DNA of 22,019 nucleotides from an uncultured Lachnospiraceae bacterium (GTDB lineage Bacteria; Bacillota; Clostridia; Lachnospirales; Lachnospiraceae). The stretch lies in the NCBI GenBank assembly GCA_910589385.1, contig CAJUTU010000052.1, positions 1 through 22,019 on the forward strand, in the 5' to 3' direction. Below, piece after piece: positions 1 through 6,252 of this stretch; positions within the stretch are counted from its first letter, which is position 1; each line of letters begins with the position of its first letter. The position numbers were made by a program, and so were the translations under genes. Below the pieces are notes generated by a model. It was not told where the DNA came from and did not search any database. It saw only the letters and a program-made list of their open reading frames with translations.

Positions 1-30
1 TGAAAATATAAGGTTTGTAACAAAAAAATA

Positions 31-51
31 GGTAGTAAATTTGACACTACC
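31..51 (+). other. small inverted repeat upstream of the KtrA-like gene
   Basis: GGTAGT and ACTACC flank a 9-base spacer in the leader just before the first gene. The TGA at positions 1-3 could be the stop of an upstream gene, since a KtrB/TrkH channel subunit often precedes ktrA, but that cannot be tested here. No T-run follows, so a terminator is unlikely. Confidence 0.25.
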
Positions 52-74
52 AAGGAAAAAAGGAGGGAGAGAGT

Positions 75-716
75 ATGAAGAAGCAATTTGTAGTATTAGG
101 GCTTGGAGGTTTTGGCGCAAGTATAGCGCTCACCTTACAGCAGCTTGGATGCGATGTCGTAGCGGTGGATCAGGATATGGAGCGTGTAAATGATGTCGCG
201 GATCAGGTGACCTATGCGATGCAGGCAGACATCGGGAATCCGGAACTGCTCTATTCTCTGGGAGCGGGAAATTTTGACGGTATTGTTGTGGCTGTGTCGG
301 AGAGCATGGAAGCCAGCATTATGGCTACGCTGGTGGCAAAAGAAATTGGGATCCCGTATGTTCTTTGCAAGGCACGTGATGAAAGGCATGCAGCAGTCCT
401 CCGTAAGATCGGAGCGGATTCGATTGTTTTTCCAGAGGAGGAGATGGGAAAACGGATTGCGAAAAATCTGGTATCCGCAAATTTTGCAGACTGGATTGCA
501 TTATCATCGGATTACAGCGTGATCGAGGTTGCTACCCCGGCTGGCTGGGCAGGGAAGACTTTGAAGGAGCTGGATGTCAGAAGGACTTACGGCGTCAATG
601 TAGTGGGGATCAAAGAAGGGAGCCAGGTGGATATTACTCCGGATGCGGATAAGGTTTTAAAAGAAGAAATGATATTAATGGTGATAGGAGATAATCAGGC
701 ATTAGAAAAAATATAG
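75..716 (+). CDS. ktrA: KtrA/TrkA-family potassium uptake regulatory subunit
   Basis: This 213-residue protein is the size of a single-unit RCK protein of the KtrA/TrkA group. Such proteins sit in the cytosol as a ring that gates a membrane K+ channel (KtrB/TrkH) in response to bound nucleotide. The N-terminus carries a Rossmann dinucleotide fold with GLGGFG at residues 9-14 and an acidic residue, Asp32, after the second strand, as is usual for NAD/ATP-type ligands. A TrkA-C-like domain follows from about residue 135. A strong GGAGGG ribosome site lies just upstream of the ATG. The channel partner is not in the window; it is probably immediately upstream. A hairpin terminator follows, so this is probably the last gene of its operon. 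The family is clear; KtrA rather than another single-RCK regulator is inferred from length. Confidence 0.88.
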   Translation: MKKQFVVLGLGGFGASIALTLQQLGCDVVAVDQDMERVNDVADQVTYAMQADIGNPELLYSLGAGNFDGIVVAVSESMEASIMATLVAKEIGIPYVLCKARDERHAAVLRKIGADSIVFPEEEMGKRIAKNLVSANFADWIALSSDYSVIEVATPAGWAGKTLKELDVRRTYGVNVVGIKEGSQVDITPDADKVLKEEMILMVIGDNQALEKI

Positions 717-748
717 TTGGATCACGGGGATCCAGATACTGACAAGGT

Positions 749-790
749 GCTGCCATTTCACAGGAGGCTTCTGTGAAACGGCAGCGTTTT
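749..790 (+). terminator. intrinsic terminator after the KtrA-like gene
   Basis: The stem pairs GCTGCC and TTTCACAG with CTGTGAAA and GGCAGC, interrupted by one A/C mismatch, around a 7-base loop. It is followed by GTTTT. The stem is long and stable but the T-run is short. Its place about 30 bases after the stop codon fits transcription ending here. Confidence 0.75.
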
Positions 791-872
791 GGCTTAGAAG
801 ACATTTTGTGACAGGCAAGGAAGCGGATTGTAATTTTAAAAATTTCCTTTTGTCGGATTTTATCAAGAATGG

Positions 873-901
873 TTGACGGTTAAAAAGTGATTTGATAAAA
901 T
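873..901 (+). promoter_or_regulatory. sigma-A-type promoter for the HTH-protein/dgt genes
   Basis: TTGACG at 873-878 and TAAAAT at 896-901 are separated by exactly 17 bases in AT-rich DNA. They lie downstream of the terminator and about 80 bases upstream of the chosen ATG at 984, so this probably drives the HTH gene and dgt together. Confidence 0.7.
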
Positions 902-983
902 AAAAAAGTATAATTTGAAATAGATTAGTTTCTCTAAGACAGTGTCTCAGATGAATATATACAAAAACAATGAGGAGGAAACC

Positions 984-2126
984 ATGGAAGATTTGACATT
1001 TGGTGAGCAGGTCAAGATCATTTTAAGCCGTAAAGGCATGACGATCAAGGAACTGGCAGAATTGATCGAGGCCAGCACAGGGAAAAAGATGTCCCGGCAG
1101 AACCTGACACAGCGTCTTGGAAGAGATAATTTTCAAGAACAGGATATGCGTATGATCGCGGCAATCCTGGGCTGTCCTTTTCAATTAAGTATTTTTCCAT
1201 TGGAAAATGCATCGGGAGAAAAGACAGAATCAATGGAAGAACTCCTTTTGAAATATGTAAAGAGCCCCAGGGTGCAGCCGCGCAGAAAAAAAGCGGATAT
1301 GGACGATGGCATTTATCAGCAGGTGCTTGTATTTGATAAAGATGCAGAACCAGAAGAAACACCGGAAAAGGAGAATGCGGATGCGGCTTTGAAGGAAGAA
1401 ACGGCTGCATCTTTATCCGCAGCAGCAAAAAAGATGCCTGATATGGCAGCGGCGGGTGTGGCGGACGGTGCAGGAGAACAGCCGGATAAAGCAGCGGCCA
1501 TGGCAGAAGACGCAGGCGTCCGGGAAAGCGCCGATGACGGCGGCATGGACGATCTGCTGGAACTGGATGTGCTGGATGCAGAGGATTCGGAAGATTTAGA
1601 AGAGACAGATCTGCCAGAGCAGGGCTCAGGAGAACTAGACAGCATCACACCGGCTTCTGCGATCGTCTCGGCAGAAAAGAAGGGTGAAAAGACGGTAATA
1701 GAAGAACGGGACATGACGATCGGAGAATTATATGATATCCATAAAGAACTGAACCAGATGGAAGAGACTGTGGTCCCGATAAAGGAAACCGGTATGACGG
1801 TTTTGGAAAATGAATCTCAGGACGCAGGACAGGCCGGAAGGACGCAAGAGGATGAGCATGCATTTGAGTCAGAAGAGTTTGAGCCGGTCATTCAGTACAG
1901 TGATGCGGAGGAGAACCTGGAGCTGGGAGAGATGAATCCATATACAGGGCGTGAATATCAGACGAACAGTGTGCGGATGCATCCGACCAGGCTGGGATAT
2001 GTGCAGGTTTATGACCGGCTGCAGCATGGCTGGACGGATATGACAGAGTGGGCATTCCTTGGATACCAGGAGCGGAAAAAGGCTCTTCTTGGGAGGGATT
2101 ATGAGCCGCCGATCTATCTTGACTGA
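984..2126 (+). CDS. HTH protein with long acidic linker and conserved-looking C-terminal tail
   Basis: The ATG at 984 is preferred because GAGGAGGA sits 6-10 bases before it; an in-frame ATG at 942 has no ribosome site. The product is 380 residues. Residues 1-75 look like a lambda-repressor/XRE-type helix-turn-helix fold (helix pair around residues 18-50, TIKELAELIEAS then SRQNLTQRL). From about 100 to 310 the chain is low-complexity, rich in Glu, Asp and Ala, and probably disordered. The last 60 or so residues are ordered in character, rich in Tyr, Trp and Arg. It lies 30 bases upstream of dgt and is probably co-transcribed with it. I do not recognise a named family. DNA binding is inferred from the HTH only; the acidic linker could be a spacer or a partner-binding region. 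Confidence 0.75.
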   Translation: MEDLTFGEQVKIILSRKGMTIKELAELIEASTGKKMSRQNLTQRLGRDNFQEQDMRMIAAILGCPFQLSIFPLENASGEKTESMEELLLKYVKSPRVQPRRKKADMDDGIYQQVLVFDKDAEPEETPEKENADAALKEETAASLSAAAKKMPDMAAAGVADGAGEQPDKAAAMAEDAGVRESADDGGMDDLLELDVLDAEDSEDLEETDLPEQGSGELDSITPASAIVSAEKKGEKTVIEERDMTIGELYDIHKELNQMEETVVPIKETGMTVLENESQDAGQAGRTQEDEHAFESEEFEPVIQYSDAEENLELGEMNPYTGREYQTNSVRMHPTRLGYVQVYDRLQHGWTDMTEWAFLGYQERKKALLGRDYEPPIYLD

Positions 2127-2156
2127 CCGGCAGTTTACAGGAGGAAATACAAGATT

Positions 2157-3614
2157 ATGGAATGGAATACATTACTTTCGACAAAGCGGATGCGGGGCAG
2201 TTTTACTGCGTCGAAAAATCCTGCAGCGGATCTTCGGAGTGAATTTGAGAAAGACTATCACCGGATCATCGGCAGCGCTTCTTTCCGCCGCCTGCAGGAC
2301 AAGACCCAGGTATTCCCGCTGGATAAAAGTGATTTTATACGGACCCGTCTGACCCATTCGCTGGAGGTGTCCTCCTTTGCCAAGTCATTGGGGCAGAATA
2401 TAGGACAGAAGATTTTGAGTGAAAAAAAGGATGACGGATTTACGCTTCGGATGAAAGAAGATATCTGCCACATCCTGCAATGTGCCGGGCTGATCCATGA
2501 TATTGGAAATCCGCCTTTCGGACATTTTGGAGAACTGGCAATTCGAGAGTGGTTTGAAAAAAATCTCAAAAAGCTTGATTTTTTTGGAAAGTCAGTGGAT
2601 GAGATCCTGGAACCGCAGATGAAAGAGGATTTTTACCATTTTGAAGGCAATGCACAGGCGCTCCGCCTTGTGACAAAGCTGCATTATCTGGTGGATGAAA
2701 ACGGGATGAACCTGACCTATGCCTTGCTGGATACCATTGTAAAATATCCGGTCCCCTCTACAGGGATTGACAAGACGACCGGGAACATCAAAGATGCGAA
2801 GATGGGATACTACTATGCGGACCGGCAGACGTATGAAGAGATTTCCAAAGAAACAGGGACATTTTCTAACAGGCATCCTCTGACGTATATTCTGGAAGCG
2901 GCAGATGACCTGGCATACAGTACGGCTGATATTGAGGATGCATTTGTAAAGGGCTATATTTCTTACCATATGCTGGAGGAAGAACTGCAAAGGCTGGAGC
3001 AGAAAATCCGGGACTTTGATCCGGCACAACCGGAAGATATGCGCCGGCAGAATACACTACAGACGTTTCCGGCGATGGAAAAGCTGCGGACCTATTACCG
3101 GCGGGGGGTAGAAAAGGGAGTGTGGAGCCCGGAAAGCTATGCGGTGAAAAATTGGCTTGTGCGTCTCCAGGGATTTCTGATCACCTGTGCTACGGACGGA
3201 TTTACTTCAAACTATGATAAGATCATGCGAGGCGAGTTTACGCAGGATTTGTATTACGGGACATTTGGCGGGAAGCTGATGGATATGCTGGAAGATCTGG
3301 CATATGAAAAAGTATTCTGTTCCAATGATATTTATAAAATGGAGATTGCGGAAGGGGTGATCCTGGATTTTTTGATGGATAAGCTCGTATCTGCAATCCT
3401 CTATTATGATACGGAGAAAAAGCCGTCATCTATGGATAAAAGAGTGGTTTCCTTTATATCAGATAATTATATGAACGCATACCGGCATCAGGCGAAGGGA
3501 AAAAGCGAAGCGGAGAGACTGTATCTCCGCCTGCTTCTTGTAACCGATTATGTGTGTGGTATGACTGACAGCTATGCAAAACGTCTTTATCAGGAACTGA
3601 ACGGGATTGTATAA
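2157..3614 (+). CDS. dgt: deoxyguanosinetriphosphate triphosphohydrolase (dGTPase, HD domain)
   Basis: dGTPases cleave dGTP to deoxyguanosine and inorganic triphosphate and help balance dNTP pools. This 485-residue protein shows the HD-domain metal ligands in order: His67 in the RLTHSLEV context, the His114-Asp115 pair in HDIGNPPFGH, and a later Asp in EAADDLAYS. It also has the N-terminal motif FRRLQDKTQVFPL typical of the Dgt family. The length fits full-length Dgt enzymes. GAGGAAA lies 10 bases before the ATG, and only 30 bases separate it from the preceding HTH gene, so both probably share a promoter. A convergent gene begins 25 bases after the stop. Cofactor and exact dNTP preference cannot be read from sequence. 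Confidence 0.93.
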   Translation: MEWNTLLSTKRMRGSFTASKNPAADLRSEFEKDYHRIIGSASFRRLQDKTQVFPLDKSDFIRTRLTHSLEVSSFAKSLGQNIGQKILSEKKDDGFTLRMKEDICHILQCAGLIHDIGNPPFGHFGELAIREWFEKNLKKLDFFGKSVDEILEPQMKEDFYHFEGNAQALRLVTKLHYLVDENGMNLTYALLDTIVKYPVPSTGIDKTTGNIKDAKMGYYYADRQTYEEISKETGTFSNRHPLTYILEAADDLAYSTADIEDAFVKGYISYHMLEEELQRLEQKIRDFDPAQPEDMRRQNTLQTFPAMEKLRTYYRRGVEKGVWSPESYAVKNWLVRLQGFLITCATDGFTSNYDKIMRGEFTQDLYYGTFGGKLMDMLEDLAYEKVFCSNDIYKMEIAEGVILDFLMDKLVSAILYYDTEKKPSSMDKRVVSFISDNYMNAYRHQAKGKSEAERLYLRLLLVTDYVCGMTDSYAKRLYQELNGIV

Positions 3615-3624
3615 AGAACCCGTT
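3600..3624. terminator. possible weak bidirectional terminator between convergent genes
   Basis: AACGGG and CCCGTT form a 6-bp stem that overlaps the end of dgt and lies between the two convergent stop codons. There is no clear T-run on either side, so this is a weak candidate. Confidence 0.25.
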
Positions 3625-3638
3625 TATGGGCAGGACTC

Positions 3639-4859
3639 TTATTTCAAATAACAGCACCAATACCCAAAGGTGCCCTGGCTGTTTTGCTCATCATCGGAAA
3701 GCTGCAGCTGGTCATTATAGGAGTCGGTAAACTGCGGAAATCCGAATAACCTGGCAGCCCTGGCCTCGTGGGAATCATAGATGCCGGGGACTCCGAGCCA
3801 ATAGTGGCCGTCTTTTTCTACCAGAAGAAGATGGCTGTAATTGTGATAACTGTGAAGGAGAAAGCTATTATTGGCCAGGTGCCAGTAGCAGCGGGGAAGG
3901 GCTGACATATCAGACCGCTGGATTTTTCGGACTGTTTGCTGCGGGGGATCTTTAGAAATTTCTTTGTCGTCTGGAGGGCAATCTTGTGTTTCCGGCGTAT
4001 CCTCTTTGATGCAAGGTGGGATATCCTGTAAGCACGGAACAGGTTCCTCACAGTTTTCAGCGATATCCTGCGTTTGTAAGGCCTGGCTTTCCGTATCATG
4101 TTTCGTGTCCAGCGTTTCGAGAACGGCAGTTTCTTCTGGTTCGGGCACTGCATCCATTGTATCAGGGATGTCAGGTTCCTGTGGTTCGGGCACTGCATCC
4201 ATTGTATCAGGGATGTCAGGTTCCTGTGGTTCGGGTACTGCATCCATTGTATCAGGGACGGCAGGTTCCTGTGGTTCCGGCTCAGTATCCATTATTTCAG
4301 GGTCGTCAGGTTCCTGTAGTTCGGGTACTGCATCCATTGTATCAGGAACAGCGTTCTCCTGGTTTGGCCTTGTATCTGTCCTTTCAGAAAGAATGTTTCC
4401 GTTATTTGGTGAGGTTTCTTCTGTTTCCGGAATATCTTTCGTATTTTCAAGGAAACTTTCAGCAGACGGCGGAGCCTCAAAAACTGACAAAAGTTTTCTC
4501 GCATCTACCAATATGCCTGGGACGGCTGCGGCCAGGATGCGCCCGTTAGAAAGCGGCAGAAAGAATCCGTCCATGGTATTTAATGTATGGCCGTCAGGGA
4601 ATTGGCACTCTGCGAAATTTAACCTGGCAGAGACCATGCGGTTTGAAGAAGGGATTTCTGCAAGTACTGTTGCTCCCACCGTGTCATTTTCCAGATAAAA
4701 GGCACAGAGCTTTAAGGTCTCTGCGCGGGTAACCGGAATTCCGCGCGCATTTAACTGCAATATACAGGAATGGTAGTGCCGGGTGAGCTTTAAAAAACCA
4801 ACATTTCGCAGCTTTTGCATATTGTTATATTCATAAAGATAGAAGATACCAGGGTTCAT
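3639..4859 (-). CDS. uncharacterised protein with an internal 15-residue tandem repeat
   Basis: The start at 4859 is chosen because GGAGG sits 5 bases before that ATG; an upstream in-frame ATG at 4901 has no ribosome site. The product is about 406 residues. An N-terminal globular part of about 130 residues (beginning MNPGIFYLYEYNN) is followed by an acidic Pro/Glu-rich linker of about 190 residues containing five 15-residue repeats, and then by a C-terminal domain of about 90 residues rich in aromatic residues (PRCYWHLANNSFLLHSYH; ending FGYWCCYLK). No signal peptide or membrane segment is evident. From memory it resembles lineage-restricted Lachnospiraceae proteins, perhaps the DUF6128 group, which I cannot verify. 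Function unknown. It is convergent with dgt and divergent from tadA. Confidence 0.7.
   Translation of the reverse strand: MNPGIFYLYEYNNMQKLRNVGFLKLTRHYHSCILQLNARGIPVTRAETLKLCAFYLENDTVGATVLAEIPSSNRMVSARLNFAECQFPDGHTLNTMDGFFLPLSNGRILAAAVPGILVDARKLLSVFEAPPSAESFLENTKDIPETEETSPNNGNILSERTDTRPNQENAVPDTMDAVPELQEPDDPEIMDTEPEPQEPAVPDTMDAVPEPQEPDIPDTMDAVPEPQEPDIPDTMDAVPEPEETAVLETLDTKHDTESQALQTQDIAENCEEPVPCLQDIPPCIKEDTPETQDCPPDDKEISKDPPQQTVRKIQRSDMSALPRCYWHLANNSFLLHSYHNYSHLLLVEKDGHYWLGVPGIYDSHEARAARLFGFPQFTDSYNDQLQLSDDEQNSQGTFGYWCCYLK
4122..4346 (-). repeat. five 45-bp tandem repeats inside the minus-strand hypothetical gene
   Basis: Each unit encodes 15 residues with consensus PDTMDAVPEPQEPDI. The three inner copies are nearly identical in DNA, while the outer ones are diverged (PEIMDTEPEPQEPAV, PDTMDAVPEPEETAV). 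A partial sixth unit (LETLDT) follows to about 4104. The period is a multiple of three, so copy-number change keeps the frame. Confidence 0.9.
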
Positions 4860-4972
4860 AATTGCCTCCAGCCTTGTCTTTTCTACCAACAGTGTATTCA
4901 TAAAATACAGGAAAAAGAACTATCTGAGGCAAGTAAGGAATTACGGAGGCTGCTGGAGGAGAAGCTGGGGAT

Positions 4973-5527
4973 ATGGATCAGAATAAAAAAATAGAATACG
5001 TTAGGAAAGCGGACGAAAGCGTAAAGGTACGCTGTCTGGAGGAAGTGGAGCAGGATGAGAAATATATGAGGCAGGCTGTCAATCAGGCAAAGAAAGCGTA
5101 TAAACTGGGGGAAGTGCCGATAGGCTGTGTGATCGTATATGAAAATAAAATTATCGGGAGGGGCTATAACCGGCGTACAGTGGATAAGAATACGCTTGCC
5201 CATGCTGAGCTGACGGCAATCAGGAAGGCAGGGAAAAAATTAGATGACTGGCGTTTGGAAGGGTGTACTATGTATGTGACACTGGAACCCTGCCAGATGT
5301 GTTCCGGTGCCATCGTGCAGGCGCGGATCCCGCGCGTAGTCGTGGGCTGTATGAATCCAAAGGCAGGATGTGCAGGTTCTGTTTTGAACCTGCTTAATAT
5401 GAAAGAATTTAACCATCAGGTGGAATTGACTACCGGAATTTTAGGAGAAGAGTGCAGTGCAATGATGAAGCAGTTTTTCAAAGAACTGCGGGAAAACAAA
5501 AAAAGAGCCGTACAGCAGTCAGGATGA
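4973..5527 (+). CDS. tadA: tRNA-specific adenosine deaminase
   Basis: TadA deaminates adenosine to inosine at the wobble position of tRNA-Arg(ACG), an essential step in most bacteria. The zinc site is visible: His77-Ala-Glu79 (Glu as proton shuttle) and Pro-Cys107-x-x-Cys110. The frame from 4973 gives 184 residues, whereas TadA is usually about 150-160; the family-like sequence begins near residue 30 (KYMRQAVNQAKKA). The start is therefore uncertain. ATG 4973 follows a GGAGGA site at a rather wide 12-base gap, and an internal ATG at residue 32 has a weaker AGGATG site. A 31-residue extension is possible but unsupported. The 3' end overlaps a possible terminator, and the SRP RNA gene converges on it from the other strand. 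Confidence 0.92.
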   Translation: MDQNKKIEYVRKADESVKVRCLEEVEQDEKYMRQAVNQAKKAYKLGEVPIGCVIVYENKIIGRGYNRRTVDKNTLAHAELTAIRKAGKKLDDWRLEGCTMYVTLEPCQMCSGAIVQARIPRVVVGCMNPKAGCAGSVLNLLNMKEFNHQVELTTGILGEECSAMMKQFFKELRENKKRAVQQSG

Positions 5528-5555
5528 GCTGAACGGTTCAATTGATACGCTTTTT
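5506..5555 (+). terminator. candidate terminator at the end of tadA
   Basis: AGCCGT and CAGC pair with GCTG and ACGGTT (stem 5506-5516 with 5528-5538, one A-A mismatch and one G-U pair), overlapping the stop codon. T5 begins at 5551 and T7 at 5561. The gap between stem and first T-run is long, so the assignment is tentative. Confidence 0.35.
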
Positions 5556-5564
5556 ATACATTTT

Positions 5565-5829
5565 TTTCGTGCATTACGCTTCGAATGCGTCTCCACAAAC
5601 GTTACCCTGGCAGTTGACTCAACCCAGGCACCCTCATAACACCCGAAAGGTTCTGCTTAGTGCTGCTTCGTTCCCGACCTGACACGGTTCACAGATTTCC
5701 GTCGCATGAGACCCAAATCTTCATCGCCACTTTCCAGGGGCGGCTTTGTAAATCAGCACCCTCAGCGTAATATCACCCCTGCTATAGCGGATTGCAGGTA
5801 CAAGGTACCGCTAACACCCCGGCTGCACG
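5565..5829 (-). ncRNA. ffs: signal recognition particle RNA, large Alu-containing type
   Basis: On the minus strand the transcript contains the conserved SRP helix-8 signature, TGTCAGGTCGGGAACGAAGC followed by AGCAC, which binds Ffh. Near the 5' end it has an Alu-type region (GGTGTTAGCGGTACC, then TGTACCTGCAATCCGCTATA) as in the roughly 270-nt scRNA of Gram-positive bacteria. CGTGCA near the 5' end pairs with TGCACG at the 3' end and closes the molecule, which sets the ends at about 5829 and 5565. A textbook promoter sits just upstream. The RNA joins Ffh to target membrane and secreted proteins co-translationally. No T-run follows the 3' end on this strand. Exact ends are inferred from pairing and promoter position. 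Confidence 0.93.
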
Positions 5830-5836
5830 AGATTTA

Positions 5837-5865
5837 ATTTTACATGGTTTTTGCAGAAATGTCAA
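5837..5865 (-). promoter_or_regulatory. consensus promoter of the SRP RNA
   Basis: On the minus strand, TTGACA (5865-5860) and TAAAAT (5842-5837) are spaced by 17 bases. The predicted start is about 5829-5830, exactly where the closing helix of the SRP RNA begins. A perfect -35 box suits a highly expressed stable RNA. Confidence 0.88.
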
Positions 5866-5903
5866 TGGATTCCGGGTGAGAAAAAGAAGATTTGATGAAA
5901 TGG

Positions 5904-5932
5904 TTGAAAAAGCGTCGGTAAAATGCTAAAAT
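5904..5932 (+). promoter_or_regulatory. promoter of the small membrane peptide gene
   Basis: TTGAAA at 5904-5909 and TAAAAT at 5927-5932 are spaced by 17 bases. It is divergent from the SRP RNA promoter, with the two -35 boxes only 38 bases apart. It gives a leader of about 20 bases before the small ORF at 5959. Confidence 0.7.
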
Positions 5933-5958
5933 TATCCAACAAAAAGGAGATGGATGGA

Positions 5959-6060
5959 ATGAATTTTTATAATAAAAAGTTTCGGAAGGCTGTATCAGTT
6001 TTGATCTTGATTGTTATTGCGGCGATGGTACTTACAATGATCATACCATATCTGACATGA
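5959..6060 (+). CDS. 33-residue single-pass membrane peptide (possibly Prli42-like)
   Basis: The ORF encodes 33 residues: a basic N-terminus (MNFYNKKFRK) and one hydrophobic helix of about 20 residues (starting AVSVLILIVIAAMV) ending in IIPYLT. It is backed by its own good promoter and an AAGGAG site 9 bases before the ATG. An in-frame ATG at 5950 abuts the ribosome site and is less likely. The architecture (about 30 residues, basic start, one helix, MVLT motif) resembles the Firmicutes stressosome-associated miniprotein Prli42, but with so few residues this is only a suggestion. The membrane location is predicted from hydrophobicity. It could instead be an unrelated small membrane protein. 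Confidence 0.65.
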   Translation: MNFYNKKFRKAVSVLILIVIAAMVLTMIIPYLT

Positions 6061-6073
6061 TGCATGCTGCCAA

Positions 6074-6118
6074 ACCGGAGGCTTGATGGGCTGCGCGGGC
6101 ATCAGCGGGCTTCCTGGT
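6074..6118 (+). other. imperfect GC-rich inverted repeat in the spacer before the VanW gene
   Basis: ACCGGAGGCTTGATG can fold back on CATCAGCGGGCTTCCTGGT with bulges. There is no T-run afterwards, so it would be a leaky terminator or a processing hairpin at most. A second small inverted repeat, CAGCAT/ATGCTG, lies at 6151-6173. The rest of the 192-base spacer shows nothing else I can support. Confidence 0.3.
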
Positions 6119-6252
6119 CATTCATACAGTGAAGCATAGCAGGAATTGTACAGCATAAAAGTTTCATATGCTGAGCAAAATGGTTACAAAAGACGAAAGG
6201 CGATTATCTGCGTTTTGGGGACGCAGACAGTCATAAGCCAAGGGACGAGAAA

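Noticed and set aside
4122..4346. Regular repeats suggestive of a CRISPR array
   Set aside because: The units are directly adjacent with no unique spacers, the 45-bp period encodes a protein repeat, and no cas genes are present.
3964..4698. A 244-codon plus-strand frame rich in Gly/Ser repeats (SIVSGMSGSCGSG)
   Set aside because: It is the antisense of the tandem-repeat gene; the repeats make the opposite frame long. The minus-strand frame has a ribosome site and ordered domains at both ends.
4890..4997. A plus-strand coiled-coil-like peptide (EKELSEASKELRRLLEEKLG) ending in TAG just inside tadA
   Set aside because: It has no start codon or ribosome site and overlaps the 5' end of the minus-strand gene. 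It is probably chance, although a gene remnant cannot be excluded.
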